The position numbers and the translations under genes were made by a program. Positions 51,527 to 61,651 of a stretch of 64,000 bases of DNA are shown here, piece by piece. This stretch comes from Caballeronia jiangsuensis (GTDB lineage Bacteria > Pseudomonadota > Gammaproteobacteria > Burkholderiales > Burkholderiaceae), in the NCBI GenBank assembly GCA_000648925.1, contig JFHF01000015.1, positions 97,262 through 161,261 of the forward strand, in the 5' to 3' direction. The stretch's first letter is position 1; every line of letters starts with the position of its first letter. The notes beneath the pieces were generated by a model. It searched no databases, had not been told where the DNA came from, and saw only the letters and a list, made by a program, of their open reading frames with translations.

Positions 51527-53670
51527 TATTTCTTTCCCTGCGTCGTGATCTGGAAAATATCGACGGCCACGCGATCGCGGCCGTACTTGCCCGTCAGCGC
51601 GGCAAGGCGTTTCTCGACGGCACGCAGATATTCCGGCTTCGCTTCGCTGTCGGGGCGCGCCGAATCGAAGAGCGGCGCGGGCGTGACCGTCAGCACGATC
51701 ATCTCCGAACCGAATGGCTTGCCGACGACCCAGTCGCCCATCGTGCCGATGGTCGCCGTGTAGTTCGCCGGTGCCTGGTTGTCGCGCGAGCGCGTGTTGG
51801 GCAGCAGATGCACGACGCTGCCATCGAGCATGAAGTAATCGACGTTGACGTAAGACTCGAACGCGGGCGTCATCAGATCGATGATCAGCGGATCGCCTTC
51901 GATGAGACGCGTCGCGCGCGAACGCGTGTGCACCGACGCGGGCCTGCCCGACTGCCGGTTGGCCGTCCAGAACGGGCCGTACACCTTGAGCAGATCGCAC
52001 TTGTCATCGGCGACCTGCTGCACGCCGAAATTCGTGGTCTTCACGCCCGGCACGCGGCCGAGCGTTTCCTTCAGGCGCGCGAGACCGAACTTCTGCGACA
52101 CGAAGCCCTGCACGTCGACGGTCTGATCGTGCACCGACGCGACCAGCGCCGAACACGGCACGCTCGCGAGCACGGGCGTGACGGCCGCCATCGTGAGTTC
52201 GGGAACGGGTGTCGGCGGCGCTGCGGGCGTGATCGCCACCGCGGAAGCCGGCGCCGCGTTCTCGGGCGCGTGCGTGGTGACCGAGCCCGTGGCGCTTCCT
52301 TCCGATGGACGCGACGGCGCTTCGCGCGCGCTTTCCTCGCCGCGTCCCGACTGGTCGTAGAAGTAATAACCCGCCCCCGCGATCAACGCCGCCACGACCG
52401 CCGCCGCGCCGATCGCGAGCTTCGGCCCGCCGCCCTTTTTCTGCTTGCGGCCCGCGGCCGGCGCGGCGTGCTCCTCGGCGATCTCTTCGAGGAATTGCGC
52501 GACGGTCGGTGTGCGCGCCTCGCGCTCGAACGCGAGCGCGGCCTTCAACGCTTTCCACTGCCTGTTGCCGAGATGCTCGGGGCGCTGCGGCTTCATGCCC
52601 GCGCTCCTCGCCTGCAGCGCGGGCACGCGGTCGAACGGATGCTTGCCCGTCAGCAGTTCATACGTGATGCAGCCGAGCGCGTAGATATCGTCGCGCGGAT
52701 CGGGTTCGCGATGCTCCATCATCTCCGGGCTCGCGTACGCCGGTGTCATCGCGCCGAGACTGCCGGGATCGAACACGGTGGCTTCGGTTTCTTCCTCGGG
52801 CCGCTGAATGACGCGCGAAATGCCGAAATCGATCACCTTCACTTCCGACGTGTCCGTCAAAAACACGTTGGGCGGCTTGAAATCGCAGTGAACGAATCCG
52901 CGTTCGTGGGCATAGGCGAGCGCGTTGGCCATGCCCTTGAAGATCGGAAAGACCTCGGAGAACGGCATGCCCTTGAAATTCGGGTTCCGAAGCAATCGGG
53001 ACAGCGGCTGGCCGGAGAGATATTCCATCGTCAGATAGACGATCTGGCCGTCGCGGTCGAAGTCGTAAACAGTGACGATGTTCCGGTGCGCGAGTTGTTG
53101 CGCCTTGCGCGCCTCGCGTTGGAGCGCGATCAGCGATTTCGGATTGCCGCGAAACTGGAGATTGAGCACCTTGATCGCGACATACGGCCGCCGATCCGAC
53201 GCTTCCAGCTTGCGCAGATCGAGCGCCTTGTACACGGTGCCCATCCCGCCGATGCCGAGACATTCCTCCAGCACGAAGCGGCTGTTGAGCGTGTCGCCGA
53301 CGCCTTTCATCTGCTGATCGTGATCGACCATTACCTGCGTCGCCTGGCTGCCGGTGCCGCTGCTCGGATCGCGCGACTGCGGCGGCGCAAAGCCGGGTGA
53401 GGTCTGCAGGCGCGTCTCGTCGCGGCTTGCGGGGCCCGTGGGGGAATCGGCTTCCGGACGCATGCGCCCCGTATGCTCGATGCGGCGGCGGATGGCCGCA
53501 TAGATATCGGGAGGCAACGGTCGCGCCGCATGCTCCTCGTCGAGGATTTCCATGAGCCGCTTCGCCGGAGTCTGCTCGGTCGCCAATGCGCCGTCCACTC
53601 CCGCGAAGAACTCGTCGCGCGACCCGCCGTCGCCCCGAAAAGTACGAATCGCTTGCGCAAAACTTGTCAT
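51526..53670 (-). CDS. Membrane-anchored Ser/Thr protein kinase with DUF4384-like sensor domain
   Basis: A 714-residue protein: N-terminal disordered region, kinase domain about residues 138-400, one membrane helix about 430-450 (AIGAAAVVAALIAGAGYYF), Pro/Ala linker, and a C-terminal extracytoplasmic DUF4384-like domain (about 575-700). Kinase motifs: glycine loop GIGGMGTVYKA, VAIK lysine, catalytic loop FVHCDFKPPN (HCD instead of HRD, a non-RD kinase), DFG (VKVIDFGIS) and APE equivalent (AYASPEMM). ATG 53670 is the start. No partner phosphatase is adjacent. The signal and targets are unknown. Confidence 0.92.
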   Translation of the reverse strand: MTSFAQAIRTFRGDGGSRDEFFAGVDGALATEQTPAKRLMEILDEEHAARPLPPDIYAAIRRRIEHTGRMRPEADSPTGPASRDETRLQTSPGFAPPQSRDPSSGTGSQATQVMVDHDQQMKGVGDTLNSRFVLEECLGIGGMGTVYKALDLRKLEASDRRPYVAIKVLNLQFRGNPKSLIALQREARKAQQLAHRNIVTVYDFDRDGQIVYLTMEYLSGQPLSRLLRNPNFKGMPFSEVFPIFKGMANALAYAHERGFVHCDFKPPNVFLTDTSEVKVIDFGISRVIQRPEEETEATVFDPGSLGAMTPAYASPEMMEHREPDPRDDIYALGCITYELLTGKHPFDRVPALQARSAGMKPQRPEHLGNRQWKALKAALAFEREARTPTVAQFLEEIAEEHAAPAAGRKQKKGGGPKLAIGAAAVVAALIAGAGYYFYDQSGRGEESAREAPSRPSEGSATGSVTTHAPENAAPASAVAITPAAPPTPVPELTMAAVTPVLASVPCSALVASVHDQTVDVQGFVSQKFGLARLKETLGRVPGVKTTNFGVQQVADDKCDLLKVYGPFWTANRQSGRPASVHTRSRATRLIEGDPLIIDLMTPAFESYVNVDYFMLDGSVVHLLPNTRSRDNQAPANYTATIGTMGDWVVGKPFGSEMIVLTVTPAPLFDSARPDSEAKPEYLRAVEKRLAALTGKYGRDRVAVDIFQITTQGKK

Positions 53671-54126
53671 CTGTGCGTCGCGATGCGTCTCCAATCGATC
53701 GAACCTACTTGTAGTAACAAAACCCCGGTGCTCGTTCGATACTAGCCTTCACATGACGCTTTCGCAAATGGCGTTTTCGATCATGAGCGGCATCGCGCAC
53801 ATGTCGTTCGGAGACCGACACATCGGTGGCGAGTGTCGGCGCGGCGGCGGCAGATCGCGCGCCGCATCATTGTTCCGATCATGGATGGCACCGGATAAAA
53901 CATCGGTAAATCATGGCCTTGCGCGATTTATCCGGATTCGCACCGAGCCTTGGCACGGCTTTCGCATGAGAAATCGCGAACGTCCTTGCGGCAGAAGGCA
54001 TGCGCCTTTCGCCGCCATCGGCGTTTGCCGACCGAAGCATGGCGCGCCGGATCGTGGAGTCGGTCCGGCGCGGCAAGGCGGATTGTCTATACTCGACTAC
54101 GACTCCCCATTCTGGAGGAAACATCC
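53671..54126. other. 456-bp intergenic region, kinase / double-glycine peptide gene
   Basis: No credible coding frame other than the peptide gene that begins at 54127. It contains the inverted repeat CCGGATAAA (53891-53899) / TTTATCCGG (53927-53935), 190 bp before the peptide start. Confidence 0.45.
53891..53935. promoter_or_regulatory. 9-bp inverted repeat with 27-bp spacer
   Basis: CCGGATAAA and TTTATCCGG are perfect inverted arms, centres 36 bp apart (about 3.4 helical turns), an operator- or hairpin-like arrangement upstream of the 54127 gene. Confidence 0.45.
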
Positions 54127-54348
54127 ATGGCCGTCCTCAAAATCAGGGATCTCGCCGACAGCGTCGAACTCGACAGGCAGGCGATGCATACGATCGTCGG
54201 CGGCGCGCGTGAGGGCTCGCGGGCGTCGTTTCGCATCCGGCCCGCGTCGAACACGAATCGTGTCGTCGATTATCCGGGCGTGCCGGTGAAGGACGTGCCG
54301 GCCGCGCAGACCGGACCGTTCACGACCAAGATCGTCACGAAGAAGTGA
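54127..54348 (+). CDS. Small protein with double-glycine leader, candidate secreted peptide precursor
   Basis: A 73-residue protein: MAVLKIRDLADSVELDRQAM then HTIVGG, ending with GG at residues 25-26, the form of a double-glycine leader cut by C39-peptidase ABC exporters, followed by a 47-residue core rich in Arg, Pro, Val and Thr without Cys. GGAGG eight bases upstream sets ATG 54127. The E-L-D-x2-A-M-x2-I-x-GG pattern resembles leaders of Burkholderia/Pseudomonas peptides of unknown role. No exporter or modification gene adjoins (neighbours are a kinase and lhr), so the assignment is structural inference. Confidence 0.72.
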   Translation: MAVLKIRDLADSVELDRQAMHTIVGGAREGSRASFRIRPASNTNRVVDYPGVPVKDVPAAQTGPFTTKIVTKK

Positions 54349-54384
54349 TGTCGGCAATAGCGAGGGATCGCATCTCTCGCTGCG

Positions 54385-57300
54385 TCAATGGCGCACCGGC
54401 ATGCCGGTGCCCGTCATCCCGCTTCCGAACGACGTACTCAGCGAACGCGCCGAGCGCTTGACGAGCGCGAGGCGCACACGCTCGCGCCCTTCTCCTTCGA
54501 CATCGCCGAAATAGCGCGTCTTGCCGGCGACCACCGCGCCGACCGGCAGGCCGTCGAGATACAGCACGCGATTGCCCGCGAGCGCCGGCACCTTCTCGCC
54601 CGGCAGCAGGGTGCCGACGAGATTGAGCGGATCGACCGCCGATAGCGCGACGAACGCGCCGTCCTTCGGCCGCTTGCGCATGTCGCGCAGGAGCGGCACC
54701 GCGTCGGGCAGCGCGAACTGCTCGCCCGCCAGCCCGGCGACGAAGCGCCCGCCGCGAATCTCGCCACGCGCTTCCAGCCGGTGATAGACGCGCAGCAGGT
54801 CGCGCCACGGCGGCAGCCATTGCGCCTCGCGCTCCAGAAGCCGCCAGAACACGACGCCATAGCGCCGCAACAGCGTCAACGCGACGTGCTCGATATCGGC
54901 TTCCTCGCGCGCATCGTCGGGTTTCGCGCGGCGCAGGAGCGCCCAGCGCCCGGCATCGTCCATTCCGCCGATGAAGAGGCCGCCGCGCCTCGGACGACGC
55001 GCGAACGCGTTGCGCTTCGCCGCGGGCGCGAGGAGCGCGCGCAGGCCCGCGAAGCTGTCGGCGTTGACGAGCCCGAGCGCGACGAGTTCGCCGAGCGCGT
55101 CTTCGAGCTCGGTGCGCAAGAGCCGCACGTCGCCGAGCAGCTCGTCGAAGAACATCGCGCCGTGGGCTTTCAGGGCGTCGAACACGCGTTCGGCGCGCGA
55201 CGAAAGCTGCGGCGCTTCGTCCGGGCGCATCAGCCCGTTCCACGCATCGAGATGACGGCGCGGCAGCAGCACGATCGGCGTGCCGCGCACCGGTCCGCCC
55301 GACGCACGCGAACGGCCCGCCGGTCGCGTCCACACGAGCTTGCCCGCGCGGCAAAGGTCGTCCAGCCACATGCCGGAATAATCGGCGATGCGCGCCGGCA
55401 GGATTTCATCCTCCCACGCGACGGCAGGCGCCTCGAATCCTTCGAGCTGCTCCAGCACGGCGCCCAGCGCGTCGCGGCCTTCGCCACGCGCTTCGGGCGC
55501 GACGCGCTGCCATTCGAGCAGAAAGCGCATGAAGTCCTGGCGCTCGACCGGTTCGATCTCGCGACGCAGCCGCCGCACCGTATAGCGATGAATCCGCGCG
55601 AGCAGATGACGTTCGCACCATTCCTCGGCCTGCGCGCCCGGTGTGAATCGTCCGCGCATCACGTAGCCCTGCGCTTCGAGCCGCGTCAATGCGAGCGCGA
55701 TCGCCGATGCGGGCAGCGCGAGCGGACGCGCGATCTCCGGCACCGTCAGCGGTCCGAATCCCGACAATCGTGCGCGCACGATCTCGACGAGCGCATCGTC
55801 GGGCGCCCAGGCGTCGTCGAAACCGGGCGGCGGCTGCAGCGCGGGATGCATCGGCGCGTGCTCATAGACCGCGCGCACGCACGCGAGGCGCTCGACGGGC
55901 GTCCACAACGCGTCGTGCTCCGCGATCCGCAAGCGCGTCGCGCGGCCGGAGCGAGCCAGCGCGTCAAGCCATGCAAGCCATTGCGGGTTGCGTTGCGCTT
56001 CTTTCTCGGCGATGCAGGCGAGCGTCGTCAGCGCCTCGTGCATCTCGTCGGCGCTCGTGACATCGGGCCAGGCTTCGTCGCGCACGCTCGCGATCGCCTC
56101 GGGATCGAGCGCGCCGAGATCGTCCGCCGAGCGCGGATCGGTCCAGCGGCGCGCGAGCACGGCCTGCGTGCGGCGTTCCTCGATCGGCGCATCGTCGAGA
56201 AAAGCGTACGGACGCGCCGACAGAATCTCGGCCGCGAGCGGCGACGGCGCGGGCAGTTCGCGGGTGACGAGCCGCACGTCGCCCGTTTCGATGCGCCGCA
56301 GAAGCGCGAGCCATGCGTCGCTGTCCATCGCGTCGTGCAGGCAATCGTCGATGGTCTGCTCGACGAGCGGATGCGCCGGCACGTCGCGCTCGCCCGCGAT
56401 GTTCTCCGCGCACGCGACCTGATCCGGAAACACGGCCGCGAGCAGATCCTCGCTTTTCATGCGCTGCAGTTGCGGCGCGACCTTGCGCCCGCCGGTGTAA
56501 CGGGGCAGCGCGAGCGAATTGGTCGCGTTCCAGCGCCAGCGCACGCCGAAAAGCGGCGCGTCGAGCAGCGCCTGGATCAGCACGTGCTCCGCCGTCGCCG
56601 ATTTCAGATAGCGCCACACTTCGTCGAGCGCGAAGCTGTGGCTGCCCGTCAGCGACAGTACGATCGCGTCTTCGGTCGCCGCCGCCTGCAATTCGAAGTT
56701 GAACGTGCGGCAAAAGCGCTTGCGCAGCGCGAGACCCCACGCGCGGTTCACGCGGCTGCCGAACGGCGCGTGGATGACGAGCTGCGTGCCGCCTGATTCG
56801 TCGAAGAAGCGCTCCATGACGAGCGTGTCCTGCGTCGGCAGCACGGTGAGCGCGGCACGCGAGCGCGCCAGATAATCGACGATCTGCCGCGCCGGTTCGT
56901 CTCCGATGCCGCTTTCCCCCGTGAGCCAGGCAACCGTGGAATCCACGCCGTCATCGAGTCGCGCGTCGATGTCCGCGCGCAGACGGGAAATCGCGTGCGA
57001 AAGCTCGTCGCTGCGCCCCGGCGCCTCGCCGAGCCAGAACGGGATATTCGGCGGCTGGCCGTTGGCGTTTTCCACGCGCACGCGCCCGCCTTCCACGCGC
57101 ATGATCCGGTACGACGTATTGCCGAGCTGGAAGATGTCGCCCGCGAGGCTTTCGACGGCGAAATCCTCGTTCACCGTGCCGATCCGCAAGCCCTGCGGTT
57201 CGAGGATCACGGAGAAGTCGGCGTTGTCGGGAATCGCGCCGCCCGAAGTCACCGCCGTCAGCTTGCCGCCGCGCCGGCCGCGCAGCGTGCGCGAGACGGC

Positions 57301-58752
57301 ATCGCGATGCACGTAAGCCGCGCGCACGCCCTGCCGGCCCGTATAGCCTTCCGCGAGCGTGCGCAGCACGGCCTCGTAATGCGCACGGTCGAGCGTCGCG
57401 TACGGATACGCACGCGTGATGCGCTCGAACAGTTCGTCTTCGCCCCATTCCCGGCACGCGACTTCGGCGGTGATCTGCTGCGCGAGCACGTCGAGCGGCG
57501 CGCGCGGAATCGTCAGCGCATCGAGTTCGCCGCGCTGCACGCAATCGACGAGCGCCGCGCATTCGATCAGATCGTCGCGCGAGGTCGGAAAGAGCCGCCC
57601 TTTCGGCACGCCGCCGACGTGATGCCCCGAACGCCCGACGCGCTGCAGAAACGCGCCGATCGACCCGGGCGAACCGATCTGGCAGACGAGATCGACATCG
57701 CCGATATCGATGCCCAGTTCCAGCGACGCCGTCGCGATCAGCACCCGCAACTCGCCGCGCTTCAGCCGCTGTTCCGCGTCCAGCCGATGCTCCCGCGCGA
57801 GGCTGCCGTGATGCGCCGCGACCGCTTCCTTGCCGAGGCGCTCGGTCAGATGCCGCGCCGCGCGCTCGGCCATGCGGCGCGTGTTGACGAAGACGAGCGT
57901 CGTGCGATGCTGCCCGGCGAGTTCCGCGAGGCGGTCGTAGACGCGCTCCCACATATCGTTCGACATGATCGCTTCGAGCGGCATCGGCGGGATATCGAGC
58001 GCGAGATCGCGCGCGCGCACGTGTCCCACATCGACGATCTCGCACGGCTCATTTTCGCCGACGAGAAACTTCGCGACGAGTTCGATCGGCTTTTGCGTCG
58101 CCGACAAACCGACGCGCACCGGACGCTCGCCGCCCGCGTCTTCGCACAGCGCATCGAGCCGCGCGAGCGAAAGGCTCAGGTGCGAGCCGCGCTTGCTGCC
58201 CGCGACCGCATGAATTTCGTCGACGATCACCGTGCGCGTGGTCGAAAGCATCGCGCGGCCCGAATCGGACGAAAGCAGCACGTAGAGCGATTCGGGCGTC
58301 GTCACGAGAATATGCGGCGGACGCTTCTTAACCGCGTTGCGCTCCTGCTGCGTCGTGTCGCCAGTGCGCACGGCCGCGCGGATCTCGGGCGCGGCCACGC
58401 CGGATTCGCGCAGCGTCTGTGCGATCCCCGCGAGCGGCTCCTCCAGATTCACATGGATATCGTTCGACAGCGCCTTCAGCGGCGACACGTACACCACACG
58501 CGTCTCGTCCGGCAGCGTCCCGCCGAGCGCGACGCCGTCACGCACGAGTTCGTCGATGGCGGCGAGAAAGGCCGTGAGCGTCTTGCCCGAGCCCGTCGGC
58601 GCGGCGACGAGCGTCGAGCGGCGCGCGTGGACGAGCGGCCACGCGCGGGCCTGCGCGGCGGTCGCTGCGGGAAAGCGCGAGCGGAACCAGCCGGCGACGG
58701 CCGGATGGAAGCCCTGCAAGGCATCGGTCGCGGAAGCGGATTTTCGGATCAT
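54385..58752 (-). CDS. lhr: Lhr-family DEAD/DEAH-box helicase, long form
   Basis: A 1455-residue superfamily-2 helicase, the length of E. coli Lhr. Motif I APTGSGKT, motif Ib TTPES, motif II VDEIHA (DEIH box), motif III LSATQ, and motif [11 protein letters not shown] are all present in the first 400 residues, followed by a winged-helix, the Lhr core beta-sheet region, and a C-terminal extension with further winged-helix domains. It is a 3'-5' DNA/RNA helicase linked to DNA repair and mitomycin tolerance. ATG 58752 is the start; no operon partner. Confidence 0.95.
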   Translation of the reverse strand: MIRKSASATDALQGFHPAVAGWFRSRFPAATAAQARAWPLVHARRSTLVAAPTGSGKTLTAFLAAIDELVRDGVALGGTLPDETRVVYVSPLKALSNDIHVNLEEPLAGIAQTLRESGVAAPEIRAAVRTGDTTQQERNAVKKRPPHILVTTPESLYVLLSSDSGRAMLSTTRTVIVDEIHAVAGSKRGSHLSLSLARLDALCEDAGGERPVRVGLSATQKPIELVAKFLVGENEPCEIVDVGHVRARDLALDIPPMPLEAIMSNDMWERVYDRLAELAGQHRTTLVFVNTRRMAERAARHLTERLGKEAVAAHHGSLAREHRLDAEQRLKRGELRVLIATASLELGIDIGDVDLVCQIGSPGSIGAFLQRVGRSGHHVGGVPKGRLFPTSRDDLIECAALVDCVQRGELDALTIPRAPLDVLAQQITAEVACREWGEDELFERITRAYPYATLDRAHYEAVLRTLAEGYTGRQGVRAAYVHRDAVSRTLRGRRGGKLTAVTSGGAIPDNADFSVILEPQGLRIGTVNEDFAVESLAGDIFQLGNTSYRIMRVEGGRVRVENANGQPPNIPFWLGEAPGRSDELSHAISRLRADIDARLDDGVDSTVAWLTGESGIGDEPARQIVDYLARSRAALTVLPTQDTLVMERFFDESGGTQLVIHAPFGSRVNRAWGLALRKRFCRTFNFELQAAATEDAIVLSLTGSHSFALDEVWRYLKSATAEHVLIQALLDAPLFGVRWRWNATNSLALPRYTGGRKVAPQLQRMKSEDLLAAVFPDQVACAENIAGERDVPAHPLVEQTIDDCLHDAMDSDAWLALLRRIETGDVRLVTRELPAPSPLAAEILSARPYAFLDDAPIEERRTQAVLARRWTDPRSADDLGALDPEAIASVRDEAWPDVTSADEMHEALTTLACIAEKEAQRNPQWLAWLDALARSGRATRLRIAEHDALWTPVERLACVRAVYEHAPMHPALQPPPGFDDAWAPDDALVEIVRARLSGFGPLTVPEIARPLALPASAIALALTRLEAQGYVMRGRFTPGAQAEEWCERHLLARIHRYTVRRLRREIEPVERQDFMRFLLEWQRVAPEARGEGRDALGAVLEQLEGFEAPAVAWEDEILPARIADYSGMWLDDLCRAGKLVWTRPAGRSRASGGPVRGTPIVLLPRRHLDAWNGLMRPDEAPQLSSRAERVFDALKAHGAMFFDELLGDVRLLRTELEDALGELVALGLVNADSFAGLRALLAPAAKRNAFARRPRRGGLFIGGMDDAGRWALLRRAKPDDAREEADIEHVALTLLRRYGVVFWRLLEREAQWLPPWRDLLRVYHRLEARGEIRGGRFVAGLAGEQFALPDAVPLLRDMRKRPKDGAFVALSAVDPLNLVGTLLPGEKVPALAGNRVLYLDGLPVGAVVAGKTRYFGDVEGEGRERVRLALVKRSARSLSTSFGSGMTGTGMPVRH

Positions 58753-58925
58753 TCGGACATTCTATGAGTGCTTGAGAAATGCCGTGTTACATGCGGTTTT
58801 CGGATAGTTCCCATCCGGGCAAATCGGTCTTCAAGCGAAGCTAGATGGTTCGCTCATTCGAGCGGTTTCCAACGCGGCGCCGCACCGTGCGCCGAAGCGC
58901 AGTTCTCCATTCGCTTACAGCTTCC

Positions 58926-60215
58926 ATGATCGTCATCAGCCTCCTTTTCGACCCCGCGCCGGCCGCGCTCGCCAACCATCGCCACTATGCGCGCGAGCAC
59001 GGCTATCGCCACGTCGAGCTCGACTTCGCCGAACTGTCCGGCAGCAGCGACCACGCCCGCTGGCTCTATAAGTACGAAACGCTTCTGCGCCATCTCGCAC
59101 AGGCCCAATCGAACGAGATCGTGCTGTTGCTGAGCGAGAACGCCGCCATCCTGCGCTCGATGCCTCTGCCGGAGATGATGGCGGGCCGCGACTGGCTCGT
59201 CGTTTGCACCGAATCCGAACTGCCGCAGACCGACGTCCTCATGTTCCGCAACACGGCGGACGTTCGCCAGAAGGTCGCGGAGCTCGTCGAACGTTGCCGT
59301 TTCGGCGTCGTGCTGCCGGAACGCGAGGCCGAGCTGCTGAACGCGTTCGCCGCATGCCCGTTCCAGCATCGCGTCGGCGACGATGTGCACTTCGTCACCC
59401 CGGCGGCGCCCAACCTCGAAAGCGTCTGGGCCAAATGGAAGACATTCTCCATCAGCGTTCGCGACGAGAAGCAGCATCGCCGCTTTCGCAAGGCGCTCAT
59501 CGAACACATCAACCACTGCCGCGCGCGCGGGCTGCCCTACATGGCGCTCGGCGACACCGGCGTAGGCGAGACGTCGACGCACAGCGTTTTTCAGCCGAAC
59601 CGGCCGATTGCACTCGTCATGCTCTATACGCCGAACGTCGCGCATTACGGGCGCATCGCGGAAGCGAACTTCACGCGCTACTGCGAGCGTCACGGCTACA
59701 CGCTCTACGTCCATCGCGACATTCCGGCGCAACTGAACGACGGCAAGACTTCCGCGAACTGGTTCAAGGCCGCGCTGCTGCGCGAGTACCTGCCGAATCA
59801 TCAATGGGTGTTCTGGCTCGACGCCGACGTGCTCATCAACGACATGAACCAGCGGCTTGAACCCTTCACGTACGGACGCGAAACCGTGCTCGCGCGCGAT
59901 GCGGGCACGTGGATTTTCAACTCCGGCATCATGGGATTTCAGCGCAATCAGCAGAACTATGACGCGTTTGCACGTGTGATAGATGAGTGCGCGAAGCTGG
60001 AAGACAAGTCCAACGTCTACGCGAACATGGGCGATCAGCATCGTTTCATTCAGGCGCTCGCGGAACGGCCGGACTTGCAGGTGTCGTCGTTCATCGACAT
60101 CAACACGCCGTGGATCTTTCGGCGTCCGGATAGCTTCATGGTCCATTACTTCGGCATGTGGGAAGACCATCGGGCGCTTCTGATGGACTACGATCTGCGT
60201 CTCGCCGCGATGTAA
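58926..60215 (+). CDS. Galactosyl transferase GMA12/MNN10-type glycosyltransferase
   Basis: A 429-residue protein; the C-terminal 200 residues match the GT34-like (PF05637) family: donor-binding segment VMLYTPNVAHYGRIAEANFT, metal-binding DxD motif WVFWLDADVLIND, acceptor region FNSGIMGFQRN, and the late HYFGMWEDH. The N-terminal part (VISLLFDPAPAALANHRHYA) looks like an additional, diverged Rossmann-like domain. ATG 58926 is chosen because the longer frame only adds an Arg-rich segment. It likely glycosylates a surface polysaccharide or protein; substrate unknown. Divergent from lhr. Confidence 0.85.
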   Translation: MIVISLLFDPAPAALANHRHYAREHGYRHVELDFAELSGSSDHARWLYKYETLLRHLAQAQSNEIVLLLSENAAILRSMPLPEMMAGRDWLVVCTESELPQTDVLMFRNTADVRQKVAELVERCRFGVVLPEREAELLNAFAACPFQHRVGDDVHFVTPAAPNLESVWAKWKTFSISVRDEKQHRRFRKALIEHINHCRARGLPYMALGDTGVGETSTHSVFQPNRPIALVMLYTPNVAHYGRIAEANFTRYCERHGYTLYVHRDIPAQLNDGKTSANWFKAALLREYLPNHQWVFWLDADVLINDMNQRLEPFTYGRETVLARDAGTWIFNSGIMGFQRNQQNYDAFARVIDECAKLEDKSNVYANMGDQHRFIQALAERPDLQVSSFIDINTPWIFRRPDSFMVHYFGMWEDHRALLMDYDLRLAAM

Positions 60216-60219
60216 AAGC

Positions 60220-60259
60220 AAAACGCCCGGCGAACGAGCAACGTTCCACCGGGCGTTTT
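60220..60259. terminator. Bidirectional Rho-independent terminator
   Basis: AAAACGCCCGG (60220-60230) pairs with CCGGGCGTTTT (60249-60259), 11-bp stem with A- and T-runs built in, between convergent glycosyltransferase (ends 60215) and MFS (ends 60282) genes. Confidence 0.92.
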
Positions 60260-60281
60260 CACATTCGAGGCAGGCGCTGCG

Positions 60282-61619
60282 TCAGGCCTCGTGCTCCGAA
60301 TGATCGCGCTGCCTGAGCGACTGCGGCAAGCCGAACAGCAGCAACAGTGCGCACAGCACGCTCATCGCGCCGATTGCGTACAACGCGGGCGTCGTGCTGC
60401 CCATCGTGTCGCGGATGCGGCCGACCATCACCGGGCTCACGATGCCGCCGAGCTGCCCCAGCGTATTGATCAGCGCGATGCCGCCCGCCGCGCCCGCTCC
60501 GGTCAGAAGCTTCGGCGGCAGCGCCCAGAACGCCGGGATCGAAGCGATCACGCCCGCGCCCATCACGCCCAACGCGGCGATGAGAAGCGTCGTCTGCTTG
60601 TCGAAGATGCCCGCCGCGAAGAAGCCGATCGCCGCCATCACGAGCAGGATCGCCACGAACTTGCGACGCTCGCCCGAGCGATCCGACATGCGGCCGACCA
60701 CGACCATGCAGATCGCGCCGCAGATGTACGGTACCGCGGTCAGGAGACCGATGATCGTCGGATTCTGCGTGCCAGCCGCGCGAATCAGGTGCGGCGCCCA
60801 GAAATTCAGGCCATACGACGCGATCTGAATCAGGAAGTAGATCAGGCCGAGCATCAGAAAGCCAGGCGTCTTGATCGCGCCGAACAACGAGTGGCCGGTG
60901 TCGGTGTGCTGGCTCTGCGTCGAAATCTGGCTCTTCAAATAGGTCTTCTCCGCGCTCGTGAGCCACGCGGCGTCATCGATGCGATCTTTCAGCACCTTCA
61001 GCACGAGCACGCCGAGCAGCACGCACGGCAGGCCGCCGAGCAGAAACAGCCAGTGCCAGCCGGCAATGCCGAACACGCCGTTCATATGACCGAGCACGAG
61101 ACCCGAAAGCGGCGCGCCAACAAGACCCGAAAACGCCGACGCCAGAAACAGCAGCGACGTGATGCGCCCGCGATAGCTCGCCGGAAACCACAGCGTCAGG
61201 TAGTACAGCACGCCCGGTGCGAAGCCCGCTTCCATCGCGCCGATGATGAAGCGCAATCCGTAGAACTGCCACTCCGTCTGCACGAACACCATCAACGCGG
61301 TCGCGATGCCCCACGAGATCATGATGCGCGCGATCCAGCGCCGTGCGCCGACCTTGTAGAGCAGCATGTTGCTCGGCACTTCGAACAGCACATAGCCGAT
61401 CACGAAAAGACTCGCGCCGAGGCCGTAAGCCGTGTCGGAGAAACCGAGCGTGCTTTGTAGCTGAAACTTCGCGAAGCTGATGTTGATGCGGTCGAAGAAC
61501 GCGAAGAGATAACACAGCATGATGAGCGGCATCAGCCGCCATGCCACCTTGCGGATGATGTCCGCGGTGTTTTCGGTTGTTTGCGGCTTGTCTGCCGCGC
61601 TTACGCTCAGATCGCTCAT
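60282..61619 (-). CDS. MFS transporter, anion:cation symporter (ACS) family
   Basis: A 445-residue transporter with 12 hydrophobic helices. The MFS motif A equivalent is in the loop after helix 2, and the ACS pattern RINISFAKFQLQSTLGFSD near helix 1 is typical of importers of organic anions (tartrate, phthalate, hexuronates and the like). ATG 61619 (MSDLSVSAADKPQT) starts it. Last gene of the CoA-transferase / HMG-CoA-lyase-like / MFS operon (32-bp gap), so it probably imports the dicarboxylate or related acid the two enzymes break down. Confidence 0.93.
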   Translation of the reverse strand: MSDLSVSAADKPQTTENTADIIRKVAWRLMPLIMLCYLFAFFDRINISFAKFQLQSTLGFSDTAYGLGASLFVIGYVLFEVPSNMLLYKVGARRWIARIMISWGIATALMVFVQTEWQFYGLRFIIGAMEAGFAPGVLYYLTLWFPASYRGRITSLLFLASAFSGLVGAPLSGLVLGHMNGVFGIAGWHWLFLLGGLPCVLLGVLVLKVLKDRIDDAAWLTSAEKTYLKSQISTQSQHTDTGHSLFGAIKTPGFLMLGLIYFLIQIASYGLNFWAPHLIRAAGTQNPTIIGLLTAVPYICGAICMVVVGRMSDRSGERRKFVAILLVMAAIGFFAAGIFDKQTTLLIAALGVMGAGVIASIPAFWALPPKLLTGAGAAGGIALINTLGQLGGIVSPVMVGRIRDTMGSTTPALYAIGAMSVLCALLLLFGLPQSLRQRDHSEHEA

Positions 61620-61651
61620 GATTGTCTCCAATATTGTTCTGGTCTTTTGAA

